64,000 nt of DNA from Motacilla alba alba (taxonomy: Eukaryota > Chordata > Aves > Passeriformes > Motacillidae): assembly GCF_015832195.1 (NCBI RefSeq), contig NC_052017.1, forward strand, positions 46,205,652 to 46,269,651. The letters are read 5' to 3'. A model generated the notes under the pieces. It was not told where the DNA came from. It ran no database searches and was given only the letters and a program-made list of their open reading frames with translations. Shown in pieces: positions 27,001-36,520 of this stretch (the stretch's first letter is position 1; the number at the start of each line of letters is the position of its first letter). The translations under genes and the position numbers were made by a program.

Positions 27001-30000
27001 CACTTCTTCACAACTAGAGAATCAGCAATCAGTTATCAAAGAGCTTGTGGTTTTTCAGCAAGGTTTTTTTTTTATCTGATTATAATACCAATGAACAAGA
27101 CCTGAATAATGAAAAGAAAATGAAAAGCTATGATTATTATTTTTAACCCAAGTGTATGGATATCGTTGAGAGCTGAAAAAAGTGGAGAATATTTGTTCTT
27201 TTCATATTAAAACTTCCCTTGTCCCCACAGTCTCAGTGATGTACAAGAAGAACCACAGATCTTGAGTCAGGCATTTCTATACAGTGCTTAAAAATTTGGC
27301 CTGTTCCATCTTATTTCCATTACTCTAACACTTCTTATACAGTTGATATTATCAACCTATGAAACCACAGAAGATTCAAAAAAAGTAATTAGGGAACCTG
27401 TAGTAATTAGTTCTCTCCTCTGCTGGGACAAGTGTCATCAGCTATAACCAAAACCTTTTCTCCTATTACGAAATACACCAGGCAAAGCTCAAATGGTGTC
27501 TGTGATTGTTGAAAACATCTGGGGCACTGTTGAGCAGAGGTTAAATATGGCTCAAATCAAGATTACACACTGCTCTCCTGCAAATATTTGCACCTGGGTC
27601 CCTCAGAACCTGTGATGGGGAGACAGAAGAGCTACTGTGTATTCTGCATTGATACTCTGTGCCAAAACATAATTATGTTCTGGCGCTTGAGTATCCAGAA
27701 ATTCAGTGGTTTTTAGCTGTTATTCATGATTACTAAATATATTTTTTTATAATTTAATATTATAAATATAATACATAGGCATTTCCCTAATATAATTGCA
27801 AACTCATGTTTAAAAAATAATTGCTAAAGCTCCTCTTGAAGCACAGAGGAAAAAGATATCCATTTGCTGTTTAAAATCTGAACTCCAAAGAGAACATTTG
27901 CTTTGGAGCAGCTGAAAAATAATTAGAAGAGAAAAAACCCAAAATCAGCTAAAAGGAAAAATATGGAATTAAACCCAAGGCATTGTAATGAAATAAAATA
28001 TAGATTAAATAAAAGGTATTTCTCTGAATTAAATCAAATGAAAGGACTGGAAATGCCATTAATAAAAATACCAAAGGTCATTTTTTGAACTTGGTTCAGT
28101 GAGGCCATTCTTTTTTTGCCTGCAATTTCCATTTCTAAATAAAAACCCTGGATCTTGCACACACGTTCTATCATCTGTCCATCTCTTCACTTACCCATTA
28201 TATGTGCCTGCAATAGTTTGTTCAGATGAGGTTACTTTTCTCTTTAGACAAACAGTGCTGTAAATTAGCTGCCATAAAACAAAGCAGCCACATCACTTTG
28301 CACAAATAAAGTATTAGGAACAATGGGCAATACTGGATGATAAATAGAAGTAATTAACATGGAGCTTGAGTGTACTTTAGCCATGGTAAAGGCTCATTTT
28401 ACTAGAAAATACTGAGGCTGTGTGGGACGCCCTCATAGTGCAATTATTTATTTCCAAAAAATCTACATTTAAAGAGCGGGCAGATCAATAACATTTATGA
28501 TTGTTATTATCAGTACATAGCTTTACCAGAAGACATTTTCTTTTCAAAAAAAAGCAGTCTATGAATTAAAAATTCAGATGGGGTGTGATTATTCACAGTT
28601 GCATTTGTATGACTAACCTTACGTTACGTATTTGCATGGATAAAAAATGCTGTAATTACCAATGGGGCATATTAAAGAACACTATTAACTAATAGCAGGC
28701 TATGATGAACATGCCTCTTAATCCTAAAATTTGGATCAAGCTAAATTGTTTTTGGAGATGCGAAGAATTTAATTATCTGAGATATACCCATAATGTGAGC
28801 CATATTTTTGTATTTTTCTCCCACCTCTCGAGATATCCATTTTATCAGGGTTAGAAAAATCATCACATTTTCGGATCAACAGCATGTCCTTTCTATCCTG
28901 TGGTCTTCAAAGCCTGAGCAGCTACTTTTCAGAATAGCTTGGATGAATTTTCCATCCAGGTTTGACTTTTCCACCTTAGTACCCTTTCATTAGTCTCTCA
29001 CCTACAACCTGGGCTGGAAGATCAGTGTGCTGTGCACTTACAGACACAAAGAAGCCTGACAACACCTGGACCTCAGGAGCTGCTCATCACATCTCCTTGC
29101 GCTTTCAGTGGTGACAAGAGCAAGCAGCAGGCAGGCGTGTTACCTGGGTTAAAAAAAGAGTTTTGTGGCAATGTGTACCACGTGCTTTTACATCTTGGCA
29201 GTGAAGGCTGAGGAGTTCAGCGTCCAGGGGAAGGGAACAGAAATTAGGATACGGTTAGAATGGTGCAAACTATTTTCAAACACTCCTCTGAATACCAGTT
29301 TGTCATCTGTTCCCTGCTAGTCTTTGCTCATCTGCCACTTCATTTTCCAAGTGAAAATTTCTTTGAGATTTGACCAAACTCTGGATCCTCCTCCAGCCAC
29401 CTTTTACAAGAAAGAAAGGAGCTACAAATGTATCCTGAAAAAAGCTGATTTTCCCTCATAAGAAAAATACTTCTCTTCTATGAGAACCCTCTTTTTACAT
29501 CTGCGGCTTTGAAACACATATGCAGTTGCCTGTTATGATCCTATGCTTTAGGTAAAAGCAAAGTCCAGTTTCTCAGCTACATGTCAGCATTGCTGGGGAA
29601 AAAAAAATAAAGAAAATGGGTTAGGCACTACTACGAACTGGAGTCCCAGAGAGATCAAATTATAAATGAATAACTGTGGCTGGCACAAGAGCTGCTCAGA
29701 AGTCTACCTAGCATGCAAACTTTTCTGACACCCACCCTGAGCAGCTTTACACCACCTCTGGTCCACTCTTGATTAGGAAGGCTCCATTGGCATCAGCTGC
29801 AGAGAAAAGAAAGATGAACAGAGGCAAAAACACCGACACAGTTCCACTATGTTGGCAACATTTTATTAAGCTGCTGGATGAAAACAAGAATTCCACTTTC
29901 CTCTGGAGTTCTAAAATTTAGGGATTCAAATGAATCAGCATGTAATCTCATAGGTGAAATGCCAGTGAAAAGACAGATGATGTAACCGTATCTGGCAAAA

Positions 30001-31573
30001 GACATGCCCCTACCAGACTGCAGCCAAGAGGGCAGAAATTCTGGGGTCAAAGCAAAGCAAGTGAGAAGCCTTGCTTCATAATTCAACCTTATGGCATTTG
30101 GCTGAAAGTAAGGATATTTTGACTACAGAGTTAGACTCCTTTGTCCTGATGCTTAAGAAACTCTGAATGTTTCCTGCTGGACAAAGGAAAATCTGCATCA
30201 GGAAGGACATTGTCTCAGCTGCAAATAAAGAGGTCAGGCTAGAGACAGCAGGCTAGGAAGAAAATTGAAACAGAACTTTTAAGAGCGAGCTAGTAAAATT
30301 TTTGAGATGACAACAATTACCATTATAAGACATTCTGATTCATTGGAACAATCAAAGGAGAAACATATGTGAATTTCCTACCATTGTCTGTAAAAGTACA
30401 AAGAAACTATTGAGTTTCAAGTGTATAAGCTATTAAATAAACAGGCTCTTGAAAAACCAGGAGATAAAAGGAAAATGTTCAAATCAGCTGGGAGCCAAGC
30501 TGGACTTTTGAAGGGATTAAGGAGAGCAAGTTGTAGTCCACAGCAGATGCGAGCAAACCCCTCACTGGGCAAGGATGCTACTGCTCCTCTGCACAGCCCA
30601 GACTGCACCTTGGATTTACAGCTCTCACCTACTGGGCCTGGAAACCAGATGGCTCAAACTTCCACAGAAAGGGAAACCTCCAAATCTTCATAGTTTTTGA
30701 GCACAAATTCTGCCTTTGCAAGCAAGTCTAGCAATTGAGGGTGCTGTAGGAAAGACTCATATATCAGTCTGAAAGGACTAATAAGTATAATGCCTCTTCT
30801 GATAACAAAAATCAGCCACATAACAGTAAGACACATTTTTGCCTCTATAAAACACCCTGAAATTATATCCTTCATCACACTTTTTTCATATAAGGACCAC
30901 TAAGGCTTATGACAATGTCCTCAAGCAGGGCATGGGTTTAAACAGCTCTTCATCTTGATGGAATTATTTTTATCTACTCTATATTAAATCAGTAGCAGTC
31001 CAGATTGGCTATTGCACAGGGAAAGTCCATAACTATCCAAGGTCACTGGGTACTAGGGCACTTTTCATCTTTCCTATTGAAAGTATACAAACCTCTCTAA
31101 ATATCTAGATGGTGGTGGATCTGGTTTTGAATCATCTAACTCTTTCCATTTATCTGACACTTCAGTCCTCCTTGATTTCCACCACTGGACCCTGAGACCC
31201 AAAACTGAGCACTGCTGTATTTATTTGCATTTCTCATGGATCTTGCCCTTATCAAATTCCCCAGGGTGAAATTTTATTCACCAGCTTCATACCCAAAAAG
31301 TAACACCAAAATTGAAGCGTACATACAGCAAAACCAGGTCCCTCCCTTGCTTCCCTCATCAGAGCTAGTGCTCCAGGGCTGATACTCAGATGGATTTGGC
31401 GTTGGCTGGCTCAAAATCACCAATGAGCTCTTGCCGGAAAGATTTTTGGCCAAATCACAGCATTCCTCTGAGCCTCGGATTCGACATCTACAAAGCCAGC
31501 ACAACCATAAGGACTTCCATGGTGAAAAGTACAGTTCTTCAGTACAGAAAAGTACTGTGGGAGAGTCATATCA

Positions 31574-31617
<44 letters not shown>

Positions 31618-34600
31618 GTCATTTACTATTATTATTCCTATTCAGTCTCACCACCTCTGTGAACTCCTTACACCTAGACAAGTATATTCTTAGAGCACGA
31701 ATGACTCAGATGTCTGTTAAATTTATTGTGCCTAATACCAGCAACTTTTCCCCTTCTGCAGCGTCATATACTCAATTGTGATTCGAACCATCTGGATGAA
31801 GAGCAAAGCTCAGGCTGTCATCTTATCCAGCTGTCCTGGTGAGTCTCAGCATACCTGTGACTCCAGCTTTGTGGTTCAATTCCAGCTGATCCTCACAAAT
31901 CTGGGAGTGCTTGGACATGCACATGTCATGTTGGGCCCCCATCGCTGCGGTGGGAATGGGGTTTCTGTATTTATTCCTTCCTAACTCATTTCTACATTAT
32001 TTACCTTCTTTCCTTTGACAATAAATTCTCTTTAGAGGCATAATAGGAAACATCTGTGACAAAATGAATAAAAAGTAAAAGCTACTTATTCTATAAGTTA
32101 GAATTCCTATTCCTGGAACTTTGTCCATTTCCAGAATAATTTTTTTCTAGCATATAATTTTTCTGTGTCTTCCCATATCCTTGCAAGTCTAAATTTTGCT
32201 CAAGATCAGAAACTCCTGACCACAGAAAGCTATAAAATGATCAGAGTATTCCATCCCAAGACTACACATGCCTCAATGCTTCAGGGAGATCTACTCTGCT
32301 TACTTTTTCCCTTTTTATTTTGGGTGGCTCAGGTTTTGATTGTCCAACTTGAGCAAACTTGCAAGTGTCCAAATTTCAGGAACTACCGAGGCCCTAACTG
32401 TCACAAGGGAAAGATGAGATTGTGTATTCCTGTCCTGCCTGTCAAGGTACATACTGACACATCCACACACCAGTCCTATTCTTCCACTAGCTGAACTGTT
32501 CTTTTCCCAGGTGGCAAAACCTCCAATGCCTACACCAGCCGTAGGTTCATATCCAGGGCGAAGGTGAAAGCGATCAAGTACAGCATTGTGATCATCCTTG
32601 GTAAGTAAAAAGCCCCAGAGCTGGTAGCTAGGGAGGATGCTGACATTAGGAAGCTGCTTTTCCTCGGCAACCTCTATCATCAGCAGACAAAGTAGATGGC
32701 TTGGAGAAGGAGCTTTACTCAGACACCTGACTTGCCTTCTGATCTTATCCTTCCCCTCCTTTCTGGCTGATGTATTTCTATTTTAGGTATCTGACATAAC
32801 CCTTGAATTAAATTAGATGTACAGCCCCTCGTGTACATAAAGAAAGAGAAAATCTCTAGAAGGAACAAAGGAAGAGGTAATCTCTTTCCTATCCAGACTG
32901 CCAAAAGATTTGGCAACTGAGCTGTCTTTTAGGTTTAGAGATACTCTATGGCCTGTGAGCCTCTGGGGTGGTGCAAGGGAGAGAAGAAAGGTGAGATGTA
33001 CATCACTTGTATTTAATGTCACAGGTGTGTTGCCTGCCAAGATGGAAAGAATGAGCTCTCCTTTCCCAACTGGGCAGCAGATGACTTAGTGCAGGTGTTC
33101 TCTGTCTCCCAGGGAAATGATATTATTCTGATGCAATTAGGAAGCTGATATTCTATCTCAATAAATAAAGGCAGCATCACACAGAGCTTATGATTAGCTG
33201 CCAGAGACATGCAGGAAAGGAACCAAAGCTGTTTACTCCCAAGGGCTGACAGAAGAAGAGATTGCTTCTCTTTCCAACACTGTGCAAAATTCAGATTGAA
33301 GGATATTGTGATAACAGCCACTTGTGTAGCTTAGCTCACTGTCTAGTGGCAGCATCTGCAGACATGAGAGAGACCAGTGTGATTCATACTTTTCATAAGC
33401 CCAAGAACAGCTTCTCCATGTCTGAACTTTTCTGCCTGGCAATCAGAGAAAGCTTTTGGCAGACACAACTACTGTTGCAAGGCCATCAGATGTTGAGAGC
33501 TCACATGGACGCTCAGGTATTTCAGCAGACCGTGATAATATTAGGCACCTAGCATCTCTTGATGTGCAAACAGATTGACACCTAGCATCCACAGATTTTT
33601 TTAAAGCCACTTAAAGTTCTGCATAGTGAGTGCTATGATCCACACTCTGGCACTGTGTATTGCCATTTTGCATATATATGTGCATAGACACCTCCTGTTT
33701 TGGTTGTTCTAGAAAACAGGAGGGGAGCTTACCTCATCCTTGCACTTTTAGTGAGCACTCAGCTAACTGCCAGCAAAGAAATTCTGATTAATGAGACAAG
33801 AAAACAGGCACAGGGTTACTCTGCTGTCTCATCTGGGTCAGGATGTCATCATGTGTCTGATTTCATAACTACCTGTATGTTTGCAACCCAGGTACTTATA
33901 GCTTATTTGAGTGAACTGCCTGTCCCAGCATTTCTATGCAAATCCTGGATCAAAGGCCTTTGTGAGAAGAGACAGCACAGAAATTTGTGAGAGAGATTTA
34001 TTCCCTGTGCCTGCAAATAAAGCTAGATCCGTGGCTAACATTCTTTCCCTGTCTCTCTGAACAAAAGCAGAGGCTATGAGCAGTACAGTCCTCTCTTCCC
34101 TTCCTTAAATTCATCTCTCAAATGGCAGTACAGGAAATTAGGAGAATCTTCCCACACACTCCATGTACACAGCGTTTCCATCCAGCATGCCGAGTGACAT
34201 GTTGGTTTGCCATAATGCAGTGTGAAAGAGTGTCATTCCTTGCTCCTGGGTGTCTGAGAACCTTATTTTAATAGGTGGCTGTGACAGGCAGCGCTGTCAC
34301 GGAGCAGCACTTTGGCTGTGTGTACATTTAGATTGGCTGCTCACTCCGGGGACCATTAAAAGAGCACTTCACTATAACTGATGATGCTTTAACTGGCTAC
34401 CTATTTACCCTTTATGTGTTGTGTAGTGTTCAGAAGTGTCTCAATATGTCTAGAGGGAGCACTCTAAACACTTAGAGAAACACACGTAATATATTTTATA
34501 GGCATTAAAATAAAAATAAAGACAACTAAAAGCACAATCTAATAACTATTCTCTTAAATAAGGTCCTGAATGGGGAGAGCTTTTTTTTTTTGCATGAACA

Positions 34601-35101
34601 AATATTTATGTGTTATGACAGTTGCTCCATGAGTGTGTAATTACCTCTCTAAATTGCTAAACTATCCAATGTCAAGCTCTTCCCCTCTCTGTCTTGTCTG
34701 CAGCATTTATTCTCTGTTGGAGCCCTTACTTTCTGTTTGATATCCTGGACAACTTCAACATACTGCCTGAGACCAAAGAGCGCTTCTACGCATCTGTGAT
34801 TATTCAGAACCTGCCAGCCTTGAACAGTGCTGTCAACCCCCTCATCTACTGCTTCTTCAGCAACAGCCTCTGCCCCCCTTCTGAGTATTGCTCCTTTACT
34901 GTCACTCTGACTACCCCTAAGAAGGGAGGGAATGCATAAACACAGTCCCTAAATTGATTAACTATTTTTGACTCCTTTAATTCTGACCATTCTTTATTTT
35001 ATTGCAGGGAAAGAAGAACTCAAAGGCTGGGGGGGACTTTCCGGGAAAGGAGCGATGGAGGGCAGGAGATGCAGGTCCTGTCAAAACCAGAATACATCTA
35101 G
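17989..35101 (+). CDS. NPSR1: Neuropeptide S receptor, 3' seven exons (5' part outside window)
   Basis: Class A GPCR of the plasma membrane; the known family function is binding neuropeptide S and signalling through Gs/Gq (calcium and cAMP), with roles in arousal and anxiety in mammals. Seven exons join in frame: 17989-18092, 18399-18492, 23034-23235, 31762-31838, 32511-32600, 34704-34884, 35008-35101. The 842 coding bases give 280 residues plus stop, equivalent to human residues 94-371 with one extra residue in intracellular loop 3 and one in the tail. Visible hallmarks are the TM3 cysteine (Cys121), DRY at the TM3 end, the ECL2 cysteine (Cys197), CWSP in TM6 and NPLIY in TM7. Intron phases from exon 3 on run 1,0,1,2,1,1,2. 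Every intron is GT-AG. No frameshift or stop interrupts the reading, so the gene looks functional. Exons 1-2 were not found. Identification rests on recalled similarity to human NPSR1 across every exon. Confidence 0.95.
18399..18492 (+). CDS. NPSR1: NPSR1 exon 4 equivalent: TM3 and intracellular loop 2
   Basis: The acceptor is TGCCCCAG| and the donor is GGAG|GTAGGA. The exon enters in phase 0 and leaves in phase 1. It reads [15 protein letters not shown] and then [16 protein letters not shown], essentially identical to human residues 129-159. The DRY motif at the cytoplasmic end of TM3 lies at 18447-18455; in class A GPCRs it controls receptor activation and G-protein coupling. Only 306 bases of intron separate it from the previous exon. 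Confidence 0.96.
18493..23033 (+). other. NPSR1: NPSR1 intron 4 equivalent
   Basis: A 4.5-kb GT-AG intron. It contains a candidate old CR1/L3-like tail near 19225-19272 (ATGGTCCTTCCTGGCCTTAA), AT-rich stretches around 20200-20560, and a small direct duplication of CTTGTCTAGCAGTC at 22380-22412. No coding exon or RNA gene was seen. Confidence 0.85.
19225..19272 (+). mobile_element. Possible ancient CR1/L3-like 3' tail
   Basis: GATCAGATTAATGGTCCTTC followed by CTGGCCTTAAAAACCTGTGA resembles the conserved tail of old amniote CR1/L3 LINEs. The match is short and degraded, so this is tentative. Confidence 0.4.
23034..23235 (+). CDS. NPSR1: NPSR1 exon 5 equivalent: TM4, ECL2 and most of TM5
   Basis: The acceptor is TTACACAG| and the donor ATCAG|GTAAGT is close to consensus. 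The exon enters in phase 1, completing a Glu codon, and leaves in phase 2, starting a Ser codon. The 66 full codons align without gaps to human residues 161-226 and include the signature ECL2 segment [16 protein letters not shown]. Its cysteine (Cys197 equivalent, codon 23144-23146) forms the expected disulfide to the TM3 cysteine. This is the longest exon in the window and the best single match for identifying the gene. Confidence 0.97.
23236..31761 (+). other. NPSR1: NPSR1 intron 5 equivalent
   Basis: At 8.5 kb this is the longest complete intron in the window. It has poly(T) runs near 26103-26119 and 26907-26922, a strongly AT-rich section around 27720-27800 and a pure ATT microsatellite at 31577-31617. 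No recognisable transposon body and no coding exon were seen. The apparent lack of interspersed repeats over about 8 kb is compatible with embedded regulatory sequence but does not prove it. Confidence 0.85.
31577..31617. repeat. Pure (ATT)n microsatellite, about 14 units
   Basis: An uninterrupted TTA/ATT trinucleotide repeat of 41 bases, followed by GTCATTTAC and three further TAT/ATT units. It ends about 145 bases before an NPSR1 acceptor. The open frames crossing it encode poly-Ile or poly-Tyr and are artefacts. Confidence 0.97.
31762..31838 (+). CDS. NPSR1: NPSR1 exon 6 equivalent: end of TM5 and start of ICL3
   Basis: The acceptor is CCCTTCTGCAG| and the donor CCTG|GTGAGT is strong. The first base completes a Ser codon; the exon then reads [15 protein letters not shown] and [10 protein letters not shown], aligned with human residues 228-252. 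The membrane part is conserved, while the loop 3 part diverges, as is usual in the family. A pure ATT trinucleotide repeat ends about 145 bases upstream of the acceptor. Confidence 0.94.
31839..32510 (+). other. NPSR1: NPSR1 intron 6 equivalent
   Basis: A 672-base GT-AG intron with a strong donor and a pyrimidine-rich acceptor tract. No repeat or extra exon was recognised. Confidence 0.9.
32511..32600 (+). CDS. NPSR1: NPSR1 exon 7 equivalent: ICL3 and start of TM6
   Basis: The acceptor is CTTTTCCCAG| and the donor CCTTG|GTAAGT is strong. Joined to exon 6 it reads [20 protein letters not shown] followed by [10 protein letters not shown]. The basic end of loop 3 and the start of TM6 match human residues about 264-281. 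Loop 3 is one residue longer than in human NPSR1. The run of Arg/Lys residues at the TM6 base is the expected G-protein-contact surface. Confidence 0.94.
32601..34703 (+). other. NPSR1: NPSR1 intron 7 equivalent
   Basis: A 2.1-kb GT-AG intron. Open frames inside it on both strands show no family resemblance. An AT-rich part precedes the acceptor (about 34480-34620). No transposon was recognised. Confidence 0.9.
34704..34884 (+). CDS. NPSR1: NPSR1 exon 8 equivalent: TM6, ECL3, TM7, start of tail
   Basis: The acceptor is TTGTCTGCAG|. The exon contains the TM6 motif CWSP (34715-34726), the ECL3 segment [20 protein letters not shown] and the TM7 motif NPLIY (34835-34849). All align without gaps to human residues 282-341. 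The only donor that keeps the frame into the last exon is TCTGA|GTATTG, which departs from consensus at +4 and +5 and has no G at -1. The end point is supported because phase 2 and protein length both match human exon 8. Reading through this donor continues open to a stop at 34937-34939. Confidence 0.93.
34885..35007 (+). other. NPSR1: NPSR1 last intron (123 bp), readable through its donor
   Basis: This is the shortest intron of the gene. It has a weak donor (GTATTG) and a strong acceptor. If retained, the reading frame from exon 8 stays open for 18 codons and stops with TAA at 34937-34939, giving a receptor with a short Ser/Thr/Lys-containing tail in place of the conserved one. Whether this transcript exists cannot be seen from the sequence. 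Confidence 0.8.
35008..35101 (+). CDS. NPSR1: NPSR1 exon 9 equivalent: cytoplasmic C-terminal tail and stop
   Basis: The acceptor follows a good pyrimidine tract (TTTATTTTATTGCAG|). The first base completes a Glu codon. Thirty codons follow, ending [11 protein letters not shown] and TAG at 35099-35101, matching the human isoform A tail (RER, then EMQILSKPEFI). A run of seven G at 35029-35035 encodes part of Leu-Gly-Gly and is a likely place for sequencing indels. The downstream human isoform B alternative exon has no recognisable equivalent here. A longer frame over the same bases (34968-35525) is a different reading frame and is not the gene. Confidence 0.92.
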
Positions 35102-36520
35102 CACAGACAATGTTCTGCAAAGCCACACTGGCACCTGTACAGAGGAAAACAGAGGTCTCCCACAAGCTCTCTGCACCTTGAAGTGGATGGACACTGACTG
35201 GCAAGAGCCTGCACCTTGTGCTCCTGTGCACCTTACAGCACACATGTTGTGGGTGGGCACAGCGGCCTCATCAATTGCACACTGCCAGTGCCAAGCTCAG
35301 TATGAGAGGTTTGCATGCCTCTGTTATGAGGTTTCATCTGACCCTCTGTTTAAAGCAAGCTGTAATCTATGTGCTCCAAACAGAAAAAAAGAAAATTGTA
35401 AATGGTGTCTAGTCAGTCTTCTCTATTTTTCAGGAGTCACTAAAAGCCATCTATTGCACCATCTGGCTTTACAACCGATTGAGTGTTTACAAGCAATTAC
35501 AGAGCAAGGACCCCAGCTAAAATGAAAACATGGGCACTTTTCCAATGACAAAACACCATTGTCACTCTATGTAATTATAGCTGGGTTTCATATGGAGCCA
35601 CTTACAGAGTCATAGCCAGAGAAGGGGGGAGTGAATGACTGGGATACTACCTGCCACATCACCTGGCCCAGCTTCTCAGTTCACACCAGCAGCACTGTCT
35701 CGGTATCTCTTCCTCCCCTTCCAGTGTGTAATTTCCCTGCTGTCCTACCTTGTCACATCACTGGCACCCCGGTGTCCCAGCAGGACTCACACATGACAGG
35801 TCTGGACAGCCATTTATTTCTGGCTACTGGTGAATGGGTTCACCAGCCCTTCCCAGACCCCAAGGTGCACCCCACATGTAGATCCTTCCACACTTCTGTG
35901 GCAAAGGCCCTGAGCAGCTTCTTCAGGATCCTATGGCGAGCTGCCATGTCGCCACCCACATGGCAGCATTTCCCTATCCCATACCACTGTAAATCATCCC
36001 TGTCGCTTAAATCATGCAGGGAACCACACAGATCTTTGCACAAACTCAGAGCTGGAAAAAGACCCAAGCAAAACCAGAAAACTCAAATTACATTTAGAAA
36101 AAATAATCTGTTAATGGTTCACTCTTGTGAATTCATTATAGATTTCACAGAGGACCAATGGTAAGGCAAAACTTTGCTGCAGAGGGCCCAAGGACCTGGG
36201 CATCCCCTTTCCCTGGCCCTCTGGGTATCTGCCCACCACACTGTTCTCAAATATAAGGAAAAATTTCTCATGCAAGTGTGTGTGTGTGGGGGGGGCGATA
36301 TTAACTTCAATCTTCATTTTGCTACAAGGCAGCTTGAAATGTTTGTATTAAAAATGCACTCTAACCAGTTGTATGGCAACTGAGTTTGTTTCCTCTCAGT
36401 GAAAAAATTATTCTTACTTAAGTGGACTTAGTTTAAACAGGGGTTTTTATTATCATGATGTTTTGCAATGAGTTTCTTCCCTGTAAAGCAAGAACTGAAT
36501 AAAATTTATTTATAATTGCC
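35102..36520 (+). other. NPSR1: Probable NPSR1 3' UTR
   Basis: The stretch follows the stop codon and runs to the first canonical AATAAA on the + strand at 36498-36503. No upstream AATAAA was found. It contains a GT repeat running into a G8 tract near 36279-36297 and no recognised transposon. Two fairly long open frames (within 34968-35525 and 35631-36164) show no recognisable protein family and are judged to be chance. The true cleavage site needs RNA data. Confidence 0.45.
36498..36503 (+). terminator. Candidate NPSR1 poly(A) signal AATAAA
   Basis: First canonical AATAAA after the NPSR1 stop. Further candidates follow in the next 600 bases (AATAAA near 36587 and at 37043-37048). The surroundings are AT-rich, so chance occurrence is possible. 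Confidence 0.35.

Noticed and set aside
31390..31781. Open frames with poly-Ile or poly-Tyr runs
   Set aside because: They are translations of the ATT microsatellite and intron sequence.
34968..35525. 185-codon open frame over NPSR1 exon 9 and the 3' UTR
   Set aside because: It uses a different frame from the real exon, which is supported by splice sites, phase and human tail similarity; the extra sequence has no recognisable domain.
35631..36164. 177-codon + strand open frame
   Set aside because: Lies in the probable NPSR1 3' UTR, has no recognisable motif, and overlaps an open minus-strand frame of similar quality.
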